A stretch of 64,000 nt of DNA. It comes from Pseudomonas sp. MWU16-30317 (lineage in GTDB: Bacteria > Pseudomonadota > Gammaproteobacteria > Pseudomonadales > Pseudomonadaceae). The translations under genes were made by a program, and so were the position numbers. Under the pieces are notes generated by a model. The model saw nothing but the letters and a program-made list of their open reading frames with translations, was not told the origin of the DNA and did no database searches. The DNA lies in assembly GCF_020515695.1 (NCBI RefSeq), contig NZ_JAIWJA010000006.1, forward strand, positions 310,001-374,000, read 5' to 3'. Below, one piece after another: positions 63,222 through 64,000 of this stretch (position 1 is its first letter; each line of letters opens with the position of its first letter).

Positions 63222-63670
63222 TCGGCAGCATCGCTGCGGCCGGGCAGCGCCCCGGCCTTGCTCGGTGGCCTGCATTCAGCGTGCGGTGCTGACGGGGGTG
63301 TGTCGCAGCGCGTCAGGCGGCGTTATGAGGGTAAAGCTGCAGGGGGACAGTGTTTGTAAGCTTTCCGGCGTGGCGTTGTAGGTTTTTGCGCTGTGTTAAC
63401 TGGGGAGGCGTTTCCTCTGGGGGATATATACCCCCGGTTTTACGAGGTCAGATGCCTGACTCAGGCGAACACTGACCTGGACTGATTTGAACACTTTTGT
63501 ACAAGGGGGTATTTACCCACCGCACTCCGGGATTTTCTGCCCGTACTGACGAATATTTCGCCTGCTTTATCCGTGCTTATAATGCGTGACACAGCCTGCT
63601 GAACAGTGTGGCGCGGTTGTCAGACAAGGGATTTGCAGGCTTCGAAGAATGTCGGGACAGGGAGTGAACC
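63222..63670. other. 449-base gap between copZ and the ArsR-type gene
   Basis: No coding frame is supported. Holds the copZ terminator, two G5/C-rich inverted elements with AT centres (63419-63435 GGGGG-ATATATA-CCCCC and 63505-63518 GGGGGTATTTACCC), and a nested palindrome at 63445-63478 (outer arms AGGTCAG/CTGACCT, inner GCCTGA-C-TCAGGC). They are candidate operators for the regulator that starts at 63671. Confidence 0.7.
63238..63257 (+). terminator. GC-rich hairpin after copZ
   Basis: GGCCGGG, loop CAGCGC, CCCGGCC, followed by TTG. It is 17 bases after the copZ stop. A short U-tract makes it a moderate terminator. Confidence 0.6.
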
Positions 63671-64000
63671 ATGGAATATGCACCTTGCATCAGTCGCATC
63701 GCCACGTTGCTGGCCGACCCCAAGCGCAGTGCAATGTTATGGGCGCTCATCGATGGCGGCACGCGAGGCGCCGAGGAGCTAGCCAATCTGGTCGGGGTTA
63801 CGCCGTCTTCGGCGAGTGCTCATCTTGCCCGGTTGTCCTCAGCCGGGTTGCTGAAGTTCGAAGCCCGCGGACGCAAACGATTTTTCAAGCTGGCGGCGCC
63901 AGAAGTCGGCGCGGCGGTCGAGGCGCTGGTCAGCGTTTCTCGGGTACGCGCAGGCCCTGTCAATCGGGAGCCCCTGCCACGCGCGCCTGCTGCCATGCGC
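63671..64000 (+). CDS. ArsR/SmtB-type winged-helix regulator (cut by the window edge)
   Basis: 110 codons from the ATG at 63671, preceded by GGAG about seven bases upstream, then the frame runs off the right edge. MEYAPCISRIATLLADPKRSAMLWALIDGG is the typical ArsR N-terminus, and the recognition helix is in LANLVGVTPSSASAHLARLSSAGLLKFE. The first cysteine (residue 6) could be a metal ligand, but the rest of the sensing site is not visible. The target is unknown; the large upstream gap full of palindromes suggests self-regulation. Confidence 0.85.
   Translation, partial: MEYAPCISRIATLLADPKRSAMLWALIDGGTRGAEELANLVGVTPSSASAHLARLSSAGLLKFEARGRKRFFKLAAPEVGAAVEALVSVSRVRAGPVNREPLPRAPAAMR

Overview
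The window is GC-rich chromosomal DNA from a Pseudomonas, most likely the fluorescens/putida/syringae side of the genus. Three things support this: gene order matching the P. aeruginosa PA4839-PA4868 neighbourhood (urease and urea transport, retS, purD, purH, fis, dusB, prmA, accC, accB, dsbD, gcbA, sui1, speA); Pseudomonas-type REP elements between genes; and a hybrid aerobic cobalamin pathway. Almost every base is coding. The long open frames antisense to the named genes are composition artefacts and are left out.

Layout. 1-4.5 kb: start of an Hsp70-like gene, the DnaJ-type co-chaperone cbpA, and a large toxin-like DUF6543 protein. 4.6-15.4 kb: one minus-strand nitrogen-scavenging run, urtABCDE-ureD-ureA-acetyltransferase-acetyltransferase-ureB-ureC, headed by a good sigma-54 (-24/-12) promoter; a recent in-frame triplication of 105 bp sits at the urtE start. 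15.5-23.7 kb: a PCu(A)C copper chaperone and two divergent cobalamin operons (cobK-cbiD-cobL on minus; cobG-cobH-cobI-cbiG/cobJ on plus). 23.8-27.9 kb: five consecutive plus-strand genes encoding divergent paralogs of a family I do not recognise, all sharing W-x11-G-[W/C] at the same spacing. They converge on retS, the hybrid sensor controlling Gac/Rsm, and two of them have Shine-Dalgarno regions resembling RsmA/RsmE sites. This is the best candidate for an undescribed system.

27.9-41 kb: retS, purD, purH, fis-dusB, a zinc-ribbon membrane protein, prmA, an orphan RHS tip with an unknown C-terminal domain, then accB-accC. The aroQ gene usually found beside accB is absent. 41-54 kb: dsbD, the diguanylate cyclase gcbA, DUF2333, a Nudix hydrolase, sui1-like, speA, an esterase-like lipoprotein, a MATE exporter, a small membrane protein, a prepilin-peptidase-like protein with an altered GxGD motif, and two tandem DUF4136 lipoproteins. 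54-64 kb: cmoM plus a MazG-like pyrophosphohydrolase, LysE/AraC and BASS-transporter/AraC pairs, a RIO kinase, a CueR-controlled copper module (copA-cueR, copZ, each with a 19-bp-spacer promoter), and the start of an ArsR-type regulator.

Working together: the urt/ure run imports and hydrolyses urea under probable NtrC/sigma-54 control, and copA/cueR/copZ form a copper-efflux regulon. No tRNA, rRNA, CRISPR array, insertion sequence or prophage was seen.
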